Shown here piece after piece: positions 8,112 to 16,045 of a stretch of 64,000 nt of DNA. This stretch comes from Methylotenera_A sp031422335 (lineage in GTDB: Bacteria; Pseudomonadota; Gammaproteobacteria; Burkholderiales; Methylophilaceae), in the NCBI GenBank assembly GCA_031422335.1, contig JANOQW010000035.1, forward strand, positions 1-64,000, in the 5' to 3' direction. Both the position numbers and the translations under genes were made by a program. How positions within the stretch are numbered: the first letter of the stretch is position 1; each line of letters opens with the position of its first letter. Under the pieces are notes generated by a model. The model was not told the DNA's origin and made no database searches. It saw nothing but the letters and a program-made list of their open reading frames with translations.

Positions 8112-9017
8112 TTACCAATCACCTGAAGCCCCACCACCGCCAAAATCGCCACCACCACCGCCCCAACTGCTTGAGCTGCCACCGCCTGACCAACCTCCAC
8201 CGCCCATCGGAATACCACCGCTGTAACCGTTCATGCCGCGCCCACCCAGCATCATGGTGATAAAAAATGCAATCACACCCAATATCGCAGCGCCGACCAA
8301 AGCCACACCCAACACCCAAATCAATGTGCCAATAAGGCCACCATTGATTGCACTGCCAAAAAAAGTGCCAAACATGCTGCGCAAAAATAAGCCCGTAATT
8401 AAGCCGCCAAACATCAACAAAGGCAGTATATCCATGGCACCCATGCCAGTAGACTCTGCTTTGTTAGGCGCTGGCAAAGCTTCGCCATCCACCAAACCAA
8501 TTAAGCTATTCAAGCCAGCATCCAAACCACCAAAATAATCGCCTTGCTTAAATTTTGGGCCGATGACTTCAGAAATAATACGCTTAGCATATAAATCTGG
8601 AATCGCACCTTCCAGCCCATAACCCACTTCGATACGCATTTTGCGGTCATCTTTGGCAATCAACACCAACAAGCCATCATCGACTTTTTCGCGGCCAATC
8701 TGCCATTTCTCTACCACGCGCAGCGCATACTGTTCTATTTCTTCAGGCTGGGTAGTCGGTACAATCAATAGAGCAATTTGACTGCCTTTTCTTGCTTCAA
8801 ATGCAGCCAGTTTTTGCTCAAGCTGCGCTTGTTCGGCTGCCGATAAGGTTTGGGTTAAATCGGTGACTCGGCTAGAAAGTTCAGGGATGGCGGCTTGCTC
8901 AGCATATGCAAAGCCATTCAATAGCAAACATGATGCTACCAATAGCAGAATGTTTTTTGCATAGCCAGCACCCGCATGGATGCTAGCCTGCAGGCCAGTC
9001 TTTATAGAGGAAAACAC
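8112..9017 (-). CDS. TPM-domain membrane protein with glycine-rich tail (YgcG-like)
   Basis: A 301-aa protein. The signal peptide (hydrophobic NILLLVASCLLLNGFAYA) follows an N-terminal extension TGLQASIHAGAGYA that comes from a palindromic repeat. An extracytoplasmic TPM domain spans about residues 50-170 (LTQTLSAAEQAQLEQKL, GSQIALLIVPTT, DDGLLVLIAKDDRKMRIEVG). Hydrophobic membrane segments lie around 195-260. The tail is Gly/Ser/Trp-rich (GGGGDFGGGGASGDW). This arrangement is the usual partner of LemA, encoded immediately upstream. Confidence 0.9.
   Translation of the reverse strand: MFSSIKTGLQASIHAGAGYAKNILLLVASCLLLNGFAYAEQAAIPELSSRVTDLTQTLSAAEQAQLEQKLAAFEARKGSQIALLIVPTTQPEEIEQYALRVVEKWQIGREKVDDGLLVLIAKDDRKMRIEVGYGLEGAIPDLYAKRIISEVIGPKFKQGDYFGGLDAGLNSLIGLVDGEALPAPNKAESTGMGAMDILPLLMFGGLITGLFLRSMFGTFFGSAINGGLIGTLIWVLGVALVGAAILGVIAFFITMMLGGRGMNGYSGGIPMGGGGWSGGGSSSSWGGGGGDFGGGGASGDW
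8959..8999 (-). repeat. SIHA palindrome at the N-terminus of the TPM-domain gene
   Basis: GCATAGCCAGCACC, CGCATGGATGCTAGCC and TGCAGGCCAG form a diverged copy in reverse orientation. It is read in the gene's own frame as LQASIHAGAG, the same frame used in queA, polA and bioA. Confidence 0.7.
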
Positions 9018-9038
9018 AGCTTAAATTAAAGCGCTAAA

Positions 9039-9638
9039 TTACTTTTTGTCGCCAAACTCAACTTTTGGTGCGCTAGAAATGGCTTTTTCGTTTTCAACGG
9101 TGAATGTGGGTTTGGTATTGTAGCCAAACATCATCGCCGTTAAATTGTTAGGAAAGCTACGAATGGCAATGTTGTAATTTTTAATGGTTTCAATATAACG
9201 ATTACGCGCCACAGTGACACGATTTTCGGTGCCTTCTAACTGTGCCTGCAAATCTCTAAAACCTTGATCTGCTTTCAAGTTTGGGTAATTTTCCGCTACT
9301 GCCATTAAGCGTGATAACGCGCCTGTGAGTTGGCCTTGTGCAGCTTGAAATTTGGCAAATGCTTCTGGGTCATTCAACAGCTCTGGGGTAATTTGCATGC
9401 TGCCCACTTTGCTACGTGCATTGGCCACATCAGTCAGCACTTCTTGCTCGTGCGCGGCGTAACCTTTTACGGTTTCCACCAAATTAGGCACTAAGTCGGC
9501 ACGACGTTGATATTGATTCAGCACTTCAGACCAACCAGCTTTAGCTTCTTCATCTAAACTTTGAAACTGATTGTATCCGCAAGCATTTAACACAAGCGCT
9601 AAGCTGGCAATGGCTAAAAATTTTATCCAAGTTTTCAT
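9039..9638 (-). CDS. lemA: LemA family lipoprotein
   Basis: The start at 9638 is set by a perfect AAGGAG and by a lipoprotein signal peptide (LALVLNACG). The longer frame from 9686 is not supported. The LemA core is clear: YNQFQSLDEEAKAGWSEVLN, QYQRRADLVPNLVETVKGY, then EVLTDVANARSKVG and NRYIETIKNYNIAIRSFPNN. LemA forms a membrane-attached helical bundle. In many bacteria it is encoded with TPM-domain proteins, as here, where it leads a four-gene operon. Confidence 0.95.
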   Translation of the reverse strand: MKTWIKFLAIASLALVLNACGYNQFQSLDEEAKAGWSEVLNQYQRRADLVPNLVETVKGYAAHEQEVLTDVANARSKVGSMQITPELLNDPEAFAKFQAAQGQLTGALSRLMAVAENYPNLKADQGFRDLQAQLEGTENRVTVARNRYIETIKNYNIAIRSFPNNLTAMMFGYNTKPTFTVENEKAISSAPKVEFGDKK

Positions 9639-9698
9639 ATTATTCTCCTTAATTTTTAAACGATATTCTTTGAAGCTACAATGCAAAGTATATGGGGT

Positions 9699-10286
9699 TT
9701 ATTCTTTGCTTTGCAAGTTTTGTAAATAAGCGCGTGCCAAACACAAATCCTGCCACACTTTAGCCTTATCAAGTGGGTGCGCTAATAAATGCGCCAAATC
9801 GTCAGTAACGATTACTTGTGCATCACCCATTGTATGCAACTTGCCACGTAAATTTTCTAATGCGTCTTGCGTATTTAGCAGCGCTTGCGCCACGCTTTCG
9901 CCCATCGCCACAATAATTTTTGTATCAATATCTGCAACGCTAGCAGCTTGTATTTTGCTAGGTTTTTCAATGCCTAAAGCCTGCAAAATGTTATTTAATA
10001 GCATACTCTGGGAGTCACCAATATCCAAATCCATGGCCATGCGGCCTGTAGGCAGGCTAATTTCGCACGCAAAAGACCAGTTTTTATCTTGCGACATGGT
10101 GATTTCATATCGTTTAGCTGCCGCACTTATAGGTTTTTCAGCTTCTACGACTTCAACTTCAGTTTTTTCAAATTGTTTCGTTTCAATTTCAATCGGCGCA
10201 CGTAGCTTCCATGCTGGCAACAACTCAAGCTCACGCAAAACGTCATCACGTGTCATATTGTTAGTGTCGTCACGCGTTAAACTCAT
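9699..10286 (-). CDS. decayed uracil-DNA glycosylase homologue (family 4/5 type), active site lost
   Basis: The start at 10286 overlaps the rimI stop as ATGA. The order tsaB-rimI-UDG is usual in betaproteobacteria. The ends still match that family: an N-terminal RDDVLRELELLPAWKLRA, a central SMLLNNILQALGI, and a C-terminal AMGESVAQALLNT, LENLRGKLH and PLDKAKVWQDLCLARAYL. The catalytic GEAPG loop, the four iron-sulphur cysteines and the HPAYLL motif are absent. In the last case VTDDLAHLL stands where VTYHPAYLL is expected. At 195 aa it is shorter than a normal enzyme. It is probably inactive as a glycosylase but kept open and coupled to the operon. Confidence 0.75.
   Translation of the reverse strand: MSLTRDDTNNMTRDDVLRELELLPAWKLRAPIEIETKQFEKTEVEVVEAEKPISAAAKRYEITMSQDKNWSFACEISLPTGRMAMDLDIGDSQSMLLNNILQALGIEKPSKIQAASVADIDTKIIVAMGESVAQALLNTQDALENLRGKLHTMGDAQVIVTDDLAHLLAHPLDKAKVWQDLCLARAYLQNLQSKE
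10001..10057 (+). repeat. probable interrupted SIHA palindrome within the UDG homologue
   Basis: GCATACTCTGGGAGTCACC, AATATCC, then 12 extra bases (AAATCCATGGCC), then ATGCGGCCTGTAGGCAGGC. Without the 12 bases it aligns along its full length with the family. It occupies the place where the catalytic loop should be encoded. Confidence 0.55.
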
Positions 10287-10759
10287 ATCGCCAACCCCAT
10301 TAACACCGCATCTTCGCGGCCCTCTTTTGCTGGGTAATAACCACGCCGCACTGTCATCTCGCAAAAGCCCATATTCTCGTAAAGTGCAATGGCAGAAATG
10401 TTACTGCTACGCACTTCTAAAAACATATTCGCTGCCTTGTGGCGTTTGGCAATTTTTAACATATGTTCCAACAAATAGCGCCCCAGCCCTCGTTTTTGGC
10501 GGTTTTTGGCGATGCTTAAATTGAGCAAATGCGCCTCATCCATCACCATCATCATTAAGGCATAGCCTATCATTTCGCCTACATTTTCCAATCCAGTATC
10601 TTCTAACACCCAAGCGCTATAGCCGCTATTTAAAGAGTCGCTAAAATTGCCGCGCGTCCACGGATGCGTGTATATCATCGGCTCAATTTGCATAATCGCA
10701 TCTAAATCGCCAATTTGCATAGGCCGTAAACTTAAATTTGGTTTTAATTGCGCACTCAT
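10283..10759 (-). CDS. rimI: ribosomal protein S18 alanine N-acetyltransferase
   Basis: A GNAT-fold acetyltransferase of 158 aa that acetylates the N-terminus of ribosomal protein S18. The acetyl-CoA binding signature is visible (NRQKRGLGRYLLEHMLKIA). It follows the LLNLSIAK strand and precedes the EVRSSNISAIALYENMGF segment typical of RimI. The gene overlaps tsaB by 4 nt at its start and the UDG homologue by 4 nt at its end. The adjacency with tsaB is a common bacterial pairing. Confidence 0.93.
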   Translation of the reverse strand: MSAQLKPNLSLRPMQIGDLDAIMQIEPMIYTHPWTRGNFSDSLNSGYSAWVLEDTGLENVGEMIGYALMMMVMDEAHLLNLSIAKNRQKRGLGRYLLEHMLKIAKRHKAANMFLEVRSSNISAIALYENMGFCEMTVRRGYYPAKEGREDAVLMGLAI

Positions 10760-11490
10760 AAACGCTGCCCTGCCTCGCGCTGCAGCGTGGTCAGCGCCAC
10801 GCGATTGCGAATATAAATCGGCGCAGCTTCACTGGCAGGTTTAGCCTCACCTGCGGCAAAAATGGGCTGGGCAAGCTGCAAAATAGCGGTGGCCATTGGC
10901 GTAACATTAGTTAAGATATTTTCTAAATTTTCAGCATAAATTTTACTTAAAACTTCACCATAAACCGCCCAACCACTGCCTATGCCAATCCAATTTTTTG
11001 CGTATGTTATCTTTGATGATTCTCCAGCAACCAATATTGGCGCGGCTTCTGGCTTGCATACTTTGGTCTCAGATATTTCTTGCCATTGATGATTGTCTTT
11101 TTCACTGGTTTTAATTTTTTCAAAAGCCGCGTGGTAAATCTCGCCCATGCGCGCATCTAGACAAACAATTACTTTATCAGCACCGCTAGCTTGCGCCACC
11201 GCTAATAAGGTGTTCACGCCCACCACAGGAATATTGGCACCAAAACCCAACCCTTGCGCTACGCCGCAGGCAATGCGCACACCCGTAAATGCGCCAGGCC
11301 CTGCGCCAAACGCAATGCCATGCAAATCTTTTAGTTGCATATTTGCAGCATCTAACAACGCCTGAATTTGCGGCAGAATCAACTCAGATGAAGCGTTGCC
11401 TACATGTTGATGATGCGTATATAGTTTATCGCCAGCTTGTATAGCCAGTGATAAAAATTCGGTTGAGGTATCTAAACTTAATAAATTCAT
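10756..11490 (-). CDS. tsaB: tRNA threonylcarbamoyladenosine biosynthesis protein TsaB
   Basis: TsaB is the scaffold partner of TsaD in making t6A37 on ANN-decoding tRNAs. It has an ASKHA-type fold without its own catalytic site. Visible blocks are LLSLDTSTEFLSLAI at the N-terminus, GIAFGAGPGAFTGVRIACG (the classic YeaZ motif), and VVGVNTLLAVAQ with LDARMGEIYHAAF. The length of 244 aa is normal. It overlaps arfB and rimI by 4 nt each, so the five genes from yoaA to the UDG homologue form one coupled operon. Confidence 0.95.
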   Translation of the reverse strand: MNLLSLDTSTEFLSLAIQAGDKLYTHHQHVGNASSELILPQIQALLDAANMQLKDLHGIAFGAGPGAFTGVRIACGVAQGLGFGANIPVVGVNTLLAVAQASGADKVIVCLDARMGEIYHAAFEKIKTSEKDNHQWQEISETKVCKPEAAPILVAGESSKITYAKNWIGIGSGWAVYGEVLSKIYAENLENILTNVTPMATAILQLAQPIFAAGEAKPASEAAPIYIRNRVALTTLQREAGQRL

Positions 11491-11885
11491 TCGGATGATA
11501 TTTTACCGCGCAATTGCTTCACTTGCTTACGTAATGTCTTGCCCTCCAATCGCCGCTGTTTAGAGCCATAACTCGGCTTAGTTGCATAGCGCATCGGCTT
11601 TACTTGGTTTGCAGCATTCACAATCTCATGCAAACGCTTAATCGCATCTTTTTTATTCGCCTCTTGCGTACGGTATTGTTGGGCTTTAAGAATCAACACA
11701 CCTTCTTCAGTGATGCGATTATCTTTACTATCTAGTAAGCGTGATTTCAACCAATCGCTTAAAAATGAAGCATTAATATCAAAGCGCAAATGAATGGCGG
11801 AAGAGACTTTATTCACATTCTGCCCACCCGCCCCTTGCGCACGTATAGCTGTGAGTTCGTACTCGGTTTCAGGCAGGATAATCAT
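11487..11885 (-). CDS. arfB: alternative ribosome-rescue factor / peptidyl-tRNA hydrolase ArfB
   Basis: A 132-aa RF1-like domain protein that releases peptides from ribosomes stalled on mRNAs lacking a stop codon. The catalytic GGQ motif lies at residues 20-22 in RAQGAGGQNVNKVSSAIHL. The C-terminal tail is strongly basic (SKQRRLEGKTLRKQVKQLRGK), as needed for entering the empty mRNA channel. No codon-recognition domain is present, which separates it from true release factors. It overlaps the yoaA-like gene and tsaB by 4 nt each. Confidence 0.95.
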   Translation of the reverse strand: MIILPETEYELTAIRAQGAGGQNVNKVSSAIHLRFDINASFLSDWLKSRLLDSKDNRITEEGVLILKAQQYRTQEANKKDAIKRLHEIVNAANQVKPMRYATKPSYGSKQRRLEGKTLRKQVKQLRGKISSE

Positions 11886-13813
11886 GATGCAAAAAACGCT
11901 TCCACATCCGCCAATTCTTTAGTACGCTTAAATGGCGGTAAGCTTTGCCAGATGCGCTTGCCATAAGGTTTGGTGATTAAACGTGGGTCACAAATCACCA
12001 GTACGCCTCTATCGGTTTCATCGCGAATTAACCTGCCAGCGCCCTGCTTTAGCGTAATCACTGAATACGGTAATTGGTATTCCATAAAAGCATTTTTGCC
12101 ATCTGCTGTCAGTTTATCAATACGCGCCGACAGCACCGGGTCATCGGGCGGGGCGAATGGGAGTTTGTCGATAATCACCACAGATAGCGCTTCGCCGCGC
12201 ACATCGACGCCTTCCCAAAAGCTCTGTGAGCCAACAAGCACGGCGTTGCCGTGCGCACGAAAGCGGTCTAGTAACTCAGTACGCGTGCTTTCGCCTTGTA
12301 ATAATAGCGGGTATTCCATGCCGCTTTCACCAAACGCATCTTTTAATAGTGCATGTACTTCGCGCATGGCGCGTAAGCTTGTACACAGTACAAACGCGCG
12401 GCCACGGCTGGCTTGGATGACAGGTAACGCAACCGCTGCAACCGCTGCAGTATAGCCCGATGAATTAGGATCTGGCATGCCAGCAGGCGCATATAATAAG
12501 GCTTGCAGGCCATAATCAAATGGGCTTTGCCAAAAGCCTGTTTCGGCATTTTGCAAGCCCATCTGTGCTTGATAATGGCTAAAATCACTTTTTACCGCCA
12601 AGGTAGCCGAAGTGAATATCCAAGCACGCGGTTGTGCATTCAGCTGTTTGCCAAAGCTATCAGCCACACTCAGCGGTGTGGCATGCAGTTGCACACTTTG
12701 CGTAAATACTTCTACCCAGCGCACTAAATTGGCATTTTCTGCCTTTAGCCAACGCGATAATTGCAGGTTAAGCTCTTCGCCACGCTGCCAACATTTTTCT
12801 AGCATGGGGTCACGCGCCGCTTGGCTTTCTAGTACAGCATTTAAAGCTTTGAGCATGCTTTGCATGTCAGCAAATGCAGATTCGAAACCTTTTAACGCCA
12901 GTGCTTTATTCACAGGCAATCTTGAGCCTTCATACGCAAAAATCAGCCTAAAATCTTTGCAGGCTTTTTCTAATTTAGGAATCGCCTCACCTAAAGCCAC
13001 ACAATCTTTAGCCAGTGTGAGATGCGCAGTAAGGCTGTCACGGCACAGTTCGACCAGTTGCGAAGTTGAAATATCCTCGCCAAAAAACAAGCCTGCTACT
13101 TCTGGCAATTGGTGTGCTTCATCAAAAATCACGGTGTTAGCAGAAGGTAACAGCTCTGCCACGCCTTCATCGCGCAACATCACATCGGCAAAAAACAGGT
13201 GGTGATTCACTACAATCACATCTGCCGCCAGCGCCTTTTTACGCGCCTCCATCACAAAACATTCTTTGTAATAGTTGCAATCCTGCCCCAAACAATTATC
13301 GCGTGTGCTGGTGACGTTCATCCAAATGGTCGCATTCTCAGGCACATCGGTGAGTTCGGCTTTGTCGCCCGTTTTACTATTTTCAGCAAAGTTTTTAATC
13401 AAATGCACATACTTTGCATCTTCACGCGATGCAAAACGGCCACTTTGCGCGGCGGCCTCTAAATGATAATGGCACACATAATTGGCGCGGCCTTTTAACA
13501 TGGCTACCGTCACAGGCACTTTTAACGCATCACGCACATTGGGCAAATCGCGATTAAATAACTGGTCCTGTAAAGTTTTCGTTCCCGTAGAAATAATCAC
13601 CTTGCCGCCAGAAAGCAGCGCAGGCACAAGATAGGCAAATGTTTTGCCAGTGCCAGTACCCGCCTCAGCAATGAGTTGCTTATTATTTTTAATAGCATCT
13701 TCAATCGCCAGCGCCATTTCTAGCTGTTCTTTGCGTTCGCTAAAGCCCTGTATTGCGTCAGCAAGTGCGCCGTTTACTGTAAAAATTTGTTTTAAACTAG
13801 AGTTTTGTGACAT
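11882..13813 (-). CDS. yoaA: DinG/YoaA-family ATP-dependent DNA helicase
   Basis: An XPD-like superfamily 2 helicase of about 643 aa. Walker A is AGTGTGKTFAYLVPALL, the DEAH box is VIFDEAHQLPE, and helicase motif VI is in KQGAGRLIRDE. Four cysteines placed to hold an iron-sulphur cluster are visible (VCHYHLE, then DNCLGQDCNYYKECFV). The length and the absence of an N-terminal exonuclease domain favour YoaA over DinG, though separation by eye is uncertain. The start at 13813 (MSQNSSLKQ) is preferred over an in-frame ATG nine codons upstream. It heads the arfB-tsaB-rimI operon. Confidence 0.9.
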   Translation of the reverse strand: MSQNSSLKQIFTVNGALADAIQGFSERKEQLEMALAIEDAIKNNKQLIAEAGTGTGKTFAYLVPALLSGGKVIISTGTKTLQDQLFNRDLPNVRDALKVPVTVAMLKGRANYVCHYHLEAAAQSGRFASREDAKYVHLIKNFAENSKTGDKAELTDVPENATIWMNVTSTRDNCLGQDCNYYKECFVMEARKKALAADVIVVNHHLFFADVMLRDEGVAELLPSANTVIFDEAHQLPEVAGLFFGEDISTSQLVELCRDSLTAHLTLAKDCVALGEAIPKLEKACKDFRLIFAYEGSRLPVNKALALKGFESAFADMQSMLKALNAVLESQAARDPMLEKCWQRGEELNLQLSRWLKAENANLVRWVEVFTQSVQLHATPLSVADSFGKQLNAQPRAWIFTSATLAVKSDFSHYQAQMGLQNAETGFWQSPFDYGLQALLYAPAGMPDPNSSGYTAAVAAVALPVIQASRGRAFVLCTSLRAMREVHALLKDAFGESGMEYPLLLQGESTRTELLDRFRAHGNAVLVGSQSFWEGVDVRGEALSVVIIDKLPFAPPDDPVLSARIDKLTADGKNAFMEYQLPYSVITLKQGAGRLIRDETDRGVLVICDPRLITKPYGKRIWQSLPPFKRTKELADVEAFFAS

Positions 13814-13942
13814 GACCCAAATTATCCCATGAATACGCAATTTGATTGCTAAGCGCGCTAAAAACTATTGCGTTATGCTTTAGTTATTGTTAGCCTAAGC
13901 ATGCTGTAAACGATTTATTCAGTCATTTCTTAGGGAGGATGT

Positions 13943-14233
13943 ATGGATTTAAGTTTAATTATTCAGTTGATTAGTGGTGCCGTTGGCGGCAATGTGGCTG
14001 GCGGTTTAATGAAAAACGCAAGTTTAGGCACAGCACTTAATTCAGTTGTCGGTATTTTAGGCGGCGGTTTGGGTGGCCAATTACTCGGCATGGTAATGGG
14101 TGGCGGTGCAGAGGCCGCGGCAGGTGGTGGCATGGATATTGGTGCAATTATTGCCCAAGTGGCTGGCGGTGGCATTGGCGGTGGCGTGTTATTAGCGATT
14201 GTCGGCATGATTAAAAGCGCAATGGCAAAATAA
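13943..14233 (+). CDS. small glycine-rich membrane protein
   Basis: A 96-aa protein almost entirely of Gly, Ala, Leu, Ile and Met, with three hydrophobic segments separated by glycine runs (GGGLGGQLLGMVMGGG, GGGIGGGVLLAIVG). I recognise no family. The GxxxG patterns suggest close helix packing, as in small pore-forming or membrane-stress proteins, but no function can be assigned. The ribosome binding site is unusually strong (AGGGAGGA at 13932-13939) and the gene is closed by its own terminator, so it looks like a well-expressed single-gene unit. Confidence 0.75.
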   Translation: MDLSLIIQLISGAVGGNVAGGLMKNASLGTALNSVVGILGGGLGGQLLGMVMGGGAEAAAGGGMDIGAIIAQVAGGGIGGGVLLAIVGMIKSAMAK

Positions 14234-14251
14234 TAAATTCACTAAAAGAAG

Positions 14252-14280
14252 CCTACCTTGTTGATTAAGGTAGGTTTTTT
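14252..14280 (+). terminator. intrinsic terminator after the glycine-rich gene
   Basis: CCTACCTT pairs with AAGGTAGG over a 7-nt loop and is followed by TTTTTT, 19 bases after the stop codon. Confidence 0.9.
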
Positions 14281-14305
14281 CAATTTTTAGGCTACAATTA
14301 TTAGT

Positions 14306-14842
14306 ATGAAATTCTTTATCACCATTTTTTTTCTGAGTATAAGCGTATGCGTGTCCGCTCATGCAGATGAAGTGCTGACTGAAAACGCAGAAGGCGTGGT
14401 GCTTTACAGCGCCGATGAGGCTGAAGCAGAGCCAGCAACTGGCTGGAAAGCCAAAACGCAAGAAGTGATTATTAATGCGCTTAGTCTAACCGGCATTCAA
14501 TATAAATACGGCGGCAACAGCCCAGAGACGGGTTTTGATTGCAGCGGGTTTGTGCGCTATGTGTTTAGCCAAGCAGCCAATTTAACCCTGCCGCCCACTG
14601 CGCGCGCCATCAGCCAAATTGGCAAAAGCGTTAAAAAAGATGAATTGCAACCGGGCGATTTGGTATTTTTTAATACGCTCAAAAGTGCGTTTTCGCATGT
14701 AGGTATTTACATTGGCGACAATAAATTTATTCACGCGCCACGCAGCGGTGCCAGTGTACGCGTAGAAAATATGCAGCAAAGTTATTGGTCTAGCCGCTTT
14801 AATGGCGCGCAACGATTAGATAAAGAAACAGAAGGAAATTAG
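14306..14842 (+). CDS. NlpC/P60 family peptidoglycan hydrolase
   Basis: A secreted cysteine endopeptidase that cleaves D-Glu-meso-DAP bonds in the cell wall. A signal peptide (FFLSISVCVSAHA) and a short linker precede the NlpC/P60 domain from about residue 55. The catalytic Cys sits in ETGFDCSGFVRYVF and the His in AFSHVGIYIGD, followed by FIHAPRSGASVRV with the third polar residue. At 178 aa it is a single-domain form without SH3 or LysM binding modules. It ends at a perfect palindromic repeat that could serve as terminator. Confidence 0.94.
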   Translation: MKFFITIFFLSISVCVSAHADEVLTENAEGVVLYSADEAEAEPATGWKAKTQEVIINALSLTGIQYKYGGNSPETGFDCSGFVRYVFSQAANLTLPPTARAISQIGKSVKKDELQPGDLVFFNTLKSAFSHVGIYIGDNKFIHAPRSGASVRVENMQQSYWSSRFNGAQRLDKETEGN

Positions 14843-14854
14843 CGCATTAAAATA

Positions 14855-14895
14855 AATGCTCTGCAAGCCAATATCTATGCGGCTTGCAGAGCATT
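14855..14895 (+). repeat. SIHA palindrome, best-preserved copy; likely bidirectional terminator
   Basis: AATGCTCTGCAAGCC (14855-14869) and GGCTTGCAGAGCATT (14881-14895) form a perfect 15-bp stem around the loop AATATCTATGC, followed by GTTTTTT. It lies between convergent genes (NlpC/P60 and bacterioferritin-like). This copy defines the family consensus used for the other entries. Confidence 0.95.
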
Positions 14896-14947
14896 GTTTT
14901 TTACACGCAGATTAATTACGCGCGCTACTTGTTATTTGAGATGCTTG

Positions 14948-15409
14948 TTATTCATGAAATTTGGCAATTTCACCTGGTTTACGCAGCATTTTATCCACTT
15001 CGCCAGAATGCAATTCCTCTTGGTAAATCATTTCGCGCGCATATTCTTCTAGCATAATGGAATCACCCTCAACCAGCTTTAATAAAGCTCTATAAGCGTT
15101 TAAAGCTAATTTTTCGTGCGCCATCGATTCACGCAAAATATCGCCAATGTCGTGATTGTGCGTTTCTAACAATGGGCCTATCGATAACGATGGATGTCCG
15201 CCCAAATGTGTAATCAACTCGCCGGCTTTATCGGCATGCGTCAGCGACTCTGCCGCTTGTTCGCGCAGCCAAGATACAATAGGAATGCGGTTATAGCCAA
15301 ACACCATCAATGCATAATGCGTGTAACGCACGACACCTGCAAGTTCTAACTCTAAAATTGTGTTTAACGCTTTAGTTACTGGGGTATCAATACCGTGATC
15401 TGCAGCCAT
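14948..15409 (-). CDS. bacterioferritin-like di-iron protein
   Basis: A four-helix-bundle protein of 153 aa. The start at 15409 (MAADHGID) follows AAGGAGA; the longer frame is unlikely. Di-iron ligands are visible in two pairs: ELELAGVVRYTHYAL and EQAAESLTHADK in the first half, and ESMAHEKLALNAY and MIYQEELHSGEVDKML in the second. The arrangement fits a bacterioferritin that stores or detoxifies iron. The heme-binding Met could not be placed with certainty. A perfect inverted repeat lies 38 bases upstream of the start. Confidence 0.85.
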   Translation of the reverse strand: MAADHGIDTPVTKALNTILELELAGVVRYTHYALMVFGYNRIPIVSWLREQAAESLTHADKAGELITHLGGHPSLSIGPLLETHNHDIGDILRESMAHEKLALNAYRALLKLVEGDSIMLEEYAREMIYQEELHSGEVDKMLRKPGEIAKFHE

Positions 15410-15446
15410 TTTATTCTCCTTTTCCACCTACAAATTACACATAAAT

Positions 15447-15464
15447 TTAAGTGATTTCACTTAA
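15447..15464. promoter_or_regulatory. perfect inverted repeat upstream of the bacterioferritin-like gene (putative operator)
   Basis: TTAAGTGATTTCACTTAA consists of two 8-nt half-sites (TTAAGTGA) around TT. It lies 38 bases before the start codon, a usual operator position. It does not match the Fur box. Confidence 0.5.
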
Positions 15465-15563
15465 TGTAGCGCAGTGTATATGAAAAAAAATAGGCTTGCA
15501 GAATTGCAAATAGTTCGCATTGTCAGTCGCAAATACATTTAGAGTTATCCATGACTTTTGAAT

Positions 15564-15857
15564 CTATTTATCACCATGGCTCTGCTTGTCACTATGGCCA
15601 AGGTCTCTTTCTGGCGCAATCACATCGCGAATCAGCTGCTTCAACTCTTTGCTTTCTGGAAAGCGCCCCGCTGCTTTACGTGAGAATATGACTGCGCCAT
15701 TTAAGCGCACTTCTAACACGCCACCTGTGCCAGGCATTAAATTAACGCCTGCCAAATCAGCCTCAAATGTGGTCAACAGCTCTTGCGCTAGCCAAGCGGC
15801 GCGCAACAGCCAGCGGCATTGTGTGCAATATTCAATTTCTACTTGGTGTGTGGTCAT
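15564..15857 (-). CDS. SelT/SelW/SelH (Rdx) family thioredoxin-like protein
   Basis: A 97-aa protein with the CxxC redox motif at the N-terminus (IEYCTQCRWLLRAAW). This is the family hallmark, with Cys in place of the selenocysteine of animal relatives. The middle region, LMPGTGGVLEVRLNGAVIFSRK, followed by GRFPESKELKQLIRD, is typical of Rdx proteins. It is thought to be a thiol-disulphide redox protein, but the bacterial substrate is unknown. It is transcribed in the same direction as the bacterioferritin-like gene, 154 bases upstream of it. Confidence 0.93.
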   Translation of the reverse strand: MTTHQVEIEYCTQCRWLLRAAWLAQELLTTFEADLAGVNLMPGTGGVLEVRLNGAVIFSRKAAGRFPESKELKQLIRDVIAPERDLGHSDKQSHGDK

Positions 15858-16045
15858 GTACTTCCTTTTAGATAACTTAGCCTCATTTAAAATGTTTGCA
15901 CTGTTTAGTGTTAAAACTGTTAAAAAAGCTTGAAATAGCGCAAAATGAACCTATTATCTTATTGTAAGCTCATAAGGTTTGTCATGCGTTAAGCATAATG
16001 ATGTTAATAATAAGTAATGTTATTTATTTTAGTTAAAGGATGTAC

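Noticed and set aside
11022..11065. CCAATATTGGCGCGGCTTCTGGC in tsaB, resembling a diverged palindrome copy
   Set aside because: It covers a normal TsaB strand (ILVAG) and the arms do not pair; too weak to count.
12474..12512. Palindrome-like GCAGGCGCATATAATAAGGC in the YoaA-like gene
   Set aside because: It encodes QALLYAPAGMPDPNS, a normal helicase-family motif, and the core does not match.
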